Assembly: GCA_016800925.1 (NCBI GenBank)
Contig: JABCPU010000089.1
Location: 1 to 64,000, forward strand
DNA length: 64,000 nucleotides
Direction of reading: 5' to 3'
Source of the DNA: Suillus spraguei
Lineage: Eukaryota; Basidiomycota; Agaricomycetes; Boletales; Suillaceae
This document shows, piece after piece, positions 61,085-64,000 of this stretch (the stretch's first letter is position 1; every line of letters starts with the position of its first letter). The notes beneath the pieces were generated by a model. The model was not told where the DNA came from and ran no database searches. It was given only the letters and a program-made list of their open reading frames with translations. The position numbers and the translations under genes are program-made.

Positions 61085-61200
61085 CTTGTTATTATAGCCC
61101 CTTCTCTCCCTGTCCTTGTTAGCCACTTCTTGCAAGAATGGCATACTTTGTTCTTATAGCCCCTTCTCTCTGTCCTTATTAGCCTCTTCTCACAAGAGAA
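61085..61200. repeat. Tandem duplication of about 60 bp
   Basis: TTATAGCCCCTTCTCTC...TGTCCTTGTTAGCC...CTTC occurs twice (from about 61091 and 61153). Confidence 0.6.
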
Positions 61201-61371
61201 TCAAGTTGCAATGTATTTAAATTATACTGATAGATATCAGCATACTAGGGTTAGTCTGAATTCAACCTATGTCATTCAAGCTCTGACCTTCGGCAAAATA
61301 GTCAGCCAAGAACATCTCATACAAGGTTTGCCAAATGTTGGTCAACATCTGGTTGCCAAATTGACTCTTAT

Positions 61372-61540
61372 CATATACCAGAAAATCAGTCACAACATCA
61401 AAATGGCTGCTGTTAATCTTCACAAGCATCAACACCTTGCACTCAAAGACATTCTTGCTTGCATTGGATGTTCTGAAAGCACATTTTGGTGGACCCTTAA
61501 GCTCTGGCATGAAACAGGAGATGTTGTCTGCACTTGTTGA
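61372..61540 (+). pseudogene. Tc1/mariner-like transposase N-terminal (helix-turn-helix) fragment
   Basis: The frame reads IYQKISHNIKMAAVNLHKHQ followed by LKDILACIGCSESTFW and LKLWHETGDVV. This is the paired HTH start seen in fungal mariner-type DDE transposases. It ends at TGA 61540 without a catalytic domain. Confidence 0.6.
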
Positions 61541-61989
61541 CTGTATGTACATGGTTATTATTTATTTGTTTATTCTTTCTCAAAATGTTGCTACTGTCAA
61601 CCTTTTTGCAAACAGCTGTAACTATTTAATAGTGGTACTCAAAATAACTTTTGAACTTGCAAACCCTGATGCTAGGATGAAATTCGAAGGCACATTAAGT
61701 AACATAAGGCTAGAAAAGGAAATGCATGTTTTATTGATGCTATTTATATCTACAAAAACCTTTTCGCAGGTGTGCACCGGCGGTGATCCCTACGAAAAGA
61801 ATATAAGTAAATGCTAGTAGCTTATAAGTGGCCTATTGCACCGCTTGTGTGCACTGGCGGTGCTCCGTATAAACGAGATTAAGTGTTACTAAGATTACCA
61901 TAAGGCCAGTTCACTGCTAACTCGGTAATGTGGGAAACATGGATGGATCTACTAGCGTCCTTACGAGCATCAGTCAATCATCAGTATCA
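61541..61989. other. Intergenic
   Basis: Two related GTGTGCAC(C/T)GGCGGTG motifs occur near 61772 and 61848. No gene seen. Confidence 0.35.
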
Positions 61990-63387
61990 TCAAACTGTTT
62001 CTACAACTCCACAAAGTTTATTCTGGCGAGCGCACGAGTGCAGGTGATGCCTTTCGGTCTCTTCACTCCTACATGCAAATGGAACCTATTAATATGCATG
62101 TCACGCACAAACATCAGAACGTACGGCTTGTTCGTAATACTTTCGGAACCCCTGTAAAGCATAGCATCGTAGAAGAATGCAGCCATAATCATGCCAAAAA
62201 TTGGACCAAGGATTGGGCACCAGAGCCAATACTGGTTCCTGAAGTTGAAGACTGCGCTACCATACCCAACCATGGCAGTAAGGATACGGGGGCCGAGATC
62301 ACGAGCAGGGTTAAGGGCTGCTCCAGTGTCCATGCCAAGAGCCGAACTGATGCCAAGGATGACAAAAAAAATTGCAACAGGAACAACACCAGGAGGCGCA
62401 GGACCATTTCTTTTATCCGTGGCCATGAAAATTGCGGTAAGGAGCATGGCAGACCCTATAAACTATATGGGCGTAAGTATGTATTCGATTGAGGGCTGTA
62501 AGTCGTGGATGGGCTCACTTCAGCGAAGAAGGCGGAGACTGAAGGAAGGTAGTCGGCCTAGACACAATTGAGTCGGAGAAAATCATGCCAACAAAAGGTC
62601 TAAGTTTACCGCGTATGTCCCAAAAAGGTTACCAGTCACCGCAATTGTACGAATATCGGAACCCCCTTCGACGATGCTTATCGCATTGAAGTAAGTAGCG
62701 TATGCTACACCTGCCCCACACAAGGCCCCCAGGAGTTGCGCGAGGAAGTAGATGGGAACTTTCTTCCAGGGGAACCCGCGAACAGTAGCAAATGCAATGG
62801 TGACCTTACTGGTAGTCAGCACAAATAGTTACATGCAAAATATTTATGGGTACATACCGCAGGGTTCACATGACCGCCCGAGTAGTTTGCAGAGATCCAT
62901 ACACCAAGTGACAGTCCTTATCAGCTTGTAAGAAAGATATCGACATACAAAGATAAATGTTCGCTCACCAATGGCCCAAGAGAGATTGGACGTGACAACA
63001 TTCTTTAGAGAAGCATCAGTGAGCTTCAGTCCATCCACCACTCTCGATGCGTCGAACTCACCCCCGCTGGATTCGCAGACACATTTTTATTGGCGGAAAG
63101 ATTTGCCTGGCAATTGCCACCACACCCAAGCAAGCATAGAATGAAGGCACCCATAAACTCGGCTGCAGGTGCGGAGATGTGTTCCCTGCAACAGGTCCTG
63201 TCAGCTACTGTCAATACTTTGAGCACAGATGGGTACTACCTGATCTTTGACCATCGGTTAGGGTACCGAGAACATTGACACAGTCAGCGAAGTCAATGAC
63301 ACCTAGGGCAGAGACATCACTGGGTCGAGTTGCATAAGAGTTGTTTGATATCTCGGAGTGACGAGGCTTTTCGATGATATCCGTCAT
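61990..63387 (-). CDS. Aquaglyceroporin 4
   Basis: ATG 63387 (MTDIIEKPRH). The same exons as copies 2 and 3: EHISAPAAEFMGAFILCLLGCG, GGHVNPA, VTIAFATVRGFPWKKVPIYFLA, YFNAISIVEGG, LNPARDLGPRILTAMVGYG and YWLWCPILGPIFGMIMAAFF. Read without splicing, the frame after NKP ends at TAG 62001, earlier than in copies 2 and 3. With the conserved 56-nt intron removed, all three end at the homologous TGA (here 61990), which supports the spliced model. Water/glycerol channel. Confidence 0.88.
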
Positions 63388-63429
63388 CGTGTACTGAGAA
63401 AGGAAGGGCAGAAGGAAGTGCTAAAACTC

Positions 63430-64000
63430 CTGTAGGATAAGTCCCCCTGTTTTATAGCTTCTCGTTGTTATCATACATGATGAGTATTACGCATATAGAC
63501 TTGCCTGTGGAAAGATCAGACATATTATCCATGCATATAATACTACATACTTGTGCTTATTAGCCAATCAGAAGCATGAATCACGCACGTCTCTTAATTT
63601 TCGGTTGAGCACAACCGTGTGTGCTTTGTATCGACGAAAATGTAAGCAAACTTTGAAATGCATTCAGGCCCGCACTATACCATGCAGGGAGATGATTTTT
63701 TAATACAGCGTGACTGTCGTGGCCGCCGGTTCCATCGCATCCACTGAACCAATTAACGAAGTGAAAACAAATGGAGTCGATCTAAGTTAGGTTTAAACTC
63801 GATTTGATTTTCATACAGTACCTCATGATGAAACTTTGGACCGATTCAAAAGAGCCGGGATCACGTTTCAACTTCTTTGAGAGGTCCTTCAAGATCGTCG
63901 GTCAAAATTACTAGGTATCTACGAATGAGACAGTTACGTACAAGCTGGAACGAAAAATTCCTGGACAGAGTAGCTGCAAAGTCTCCATTACTATGGAGTT
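63430..64000. repeat. Duplicated 5' flank of aquaglyceroporin 4
   Basis: Matches 49010-49620 over most of its length, to the CTCCATTAC(C/T)ATGGAGTT palindrome at 63986-64000, which also occurs at 49599-49616. It runs off the window. Contains TATTAGCCAATCAG. Confidence 0.75.

Noticed and set aside
62001..62003. Premature stop in aquaglyceroporin 4
   Set aside because: It lies in the unspliced frame only. With the conserved terminal intron removed the frame ends at the position homologous to copies 2 and 3.
62073..62571. Plus-strand ORFs opposite each aquaglyceroporin (also near 47653 and 54958), similar to each other
   Set aside because: Their similarity is inherited from the duplicated DNA; splice sites, motifs and membrane spans all support the minus-strand genes.
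1..64000. tRNA, rRNA or CRISPR features
   Set aside because: No convincing A/B-box tRNA fold, rRNA core or spaced direct-repeat array was seen; the tandem repeats have no spacers.

Overview
This window is nuclear DNA of a filamentous basidiomycete of the Agaricomycetes. The evidence is many short (about 45-60 nt) introns, a KDZ transposase gene with a CxC2-type cysteine cluster, LTR retrotransposon remnants, fungal aquaglyceroporins, and housekeeping genes whose nearest recognisable relatives are basidiomycete (POB3, alpha-actinin, an NTR2/GCFC splicing factor). The lineage-specific ORFs beside the KDZ gene resemble families I associate with Boletales, but that placement is weak. I see no prokaryotic, organellar, CRISPR or tRNA features.

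Layout. 0-10.2 kb is a transposon graveyard: a KDZ transposase pseudogene interrupted by LTRs, three lineage-specific ORFs of unknown function in alternating orientation (two with nonsense codons), a 950-bp solo LTR, and a degenerate satellite split by that LTR. 10.9-20 kb is flanked by two inverted copies of a roughly 1-kb segment. Each copy ends in a tiny gene for a secreted six-cysteine peptide too short for normal ORF calling; one copy is intact (10925-11059, minus) and one is broken (19708-19879, plus). Between them lie hAT and PIF/Harbinger-like fragments, another solo LTR, a GGGAGAT heptanucleotide minisatellite and a perfect 20-bp hairpin.

21-38 kb is a gene-dense housekeeping island: an aldo-keto reductase with one in-frame stop, alpha-actinin and the FACT subunit POB3 on a shared divergent promoter, an RA-PH adaptor protein, a Ser-rich protein, a DCAF4-like WD40 protein, a Ser/Pro-rich protein and a polytopic membrane protein.

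38.5-64 kb is dominated by an aquaglyceroporin family: four complete genes on the minus strand (about 42.0-43.4, 47.6-49.0, 55.1-56.5 and 62.0-63.4 kb) plus a 3'-end fragment at 38.6-38.8 kb. Three of the four share recently duplicated upstream DNA. Interleaved are a secreted Cys-rich protein, an RNase H remnant, the NTR2/GCFC splicing-factor gene, a decayed RAD60/SUMO-like-domain gene, a partial duplicate of the first NTR2 exon, two LTRs and a mariner-like fragment.

Two mutational signatures cut across the window. Transposon-related and decaying genes carry opal stops where Arg (CGA) or Trp (TGG) is expected, consistent with C-to-T decay at CpG and similar sites. Several otherwise intact housekeeping genes need exactly one added base, often in a short homopolymer, to stay in frame; this looks like sequencing error rather than gene death.
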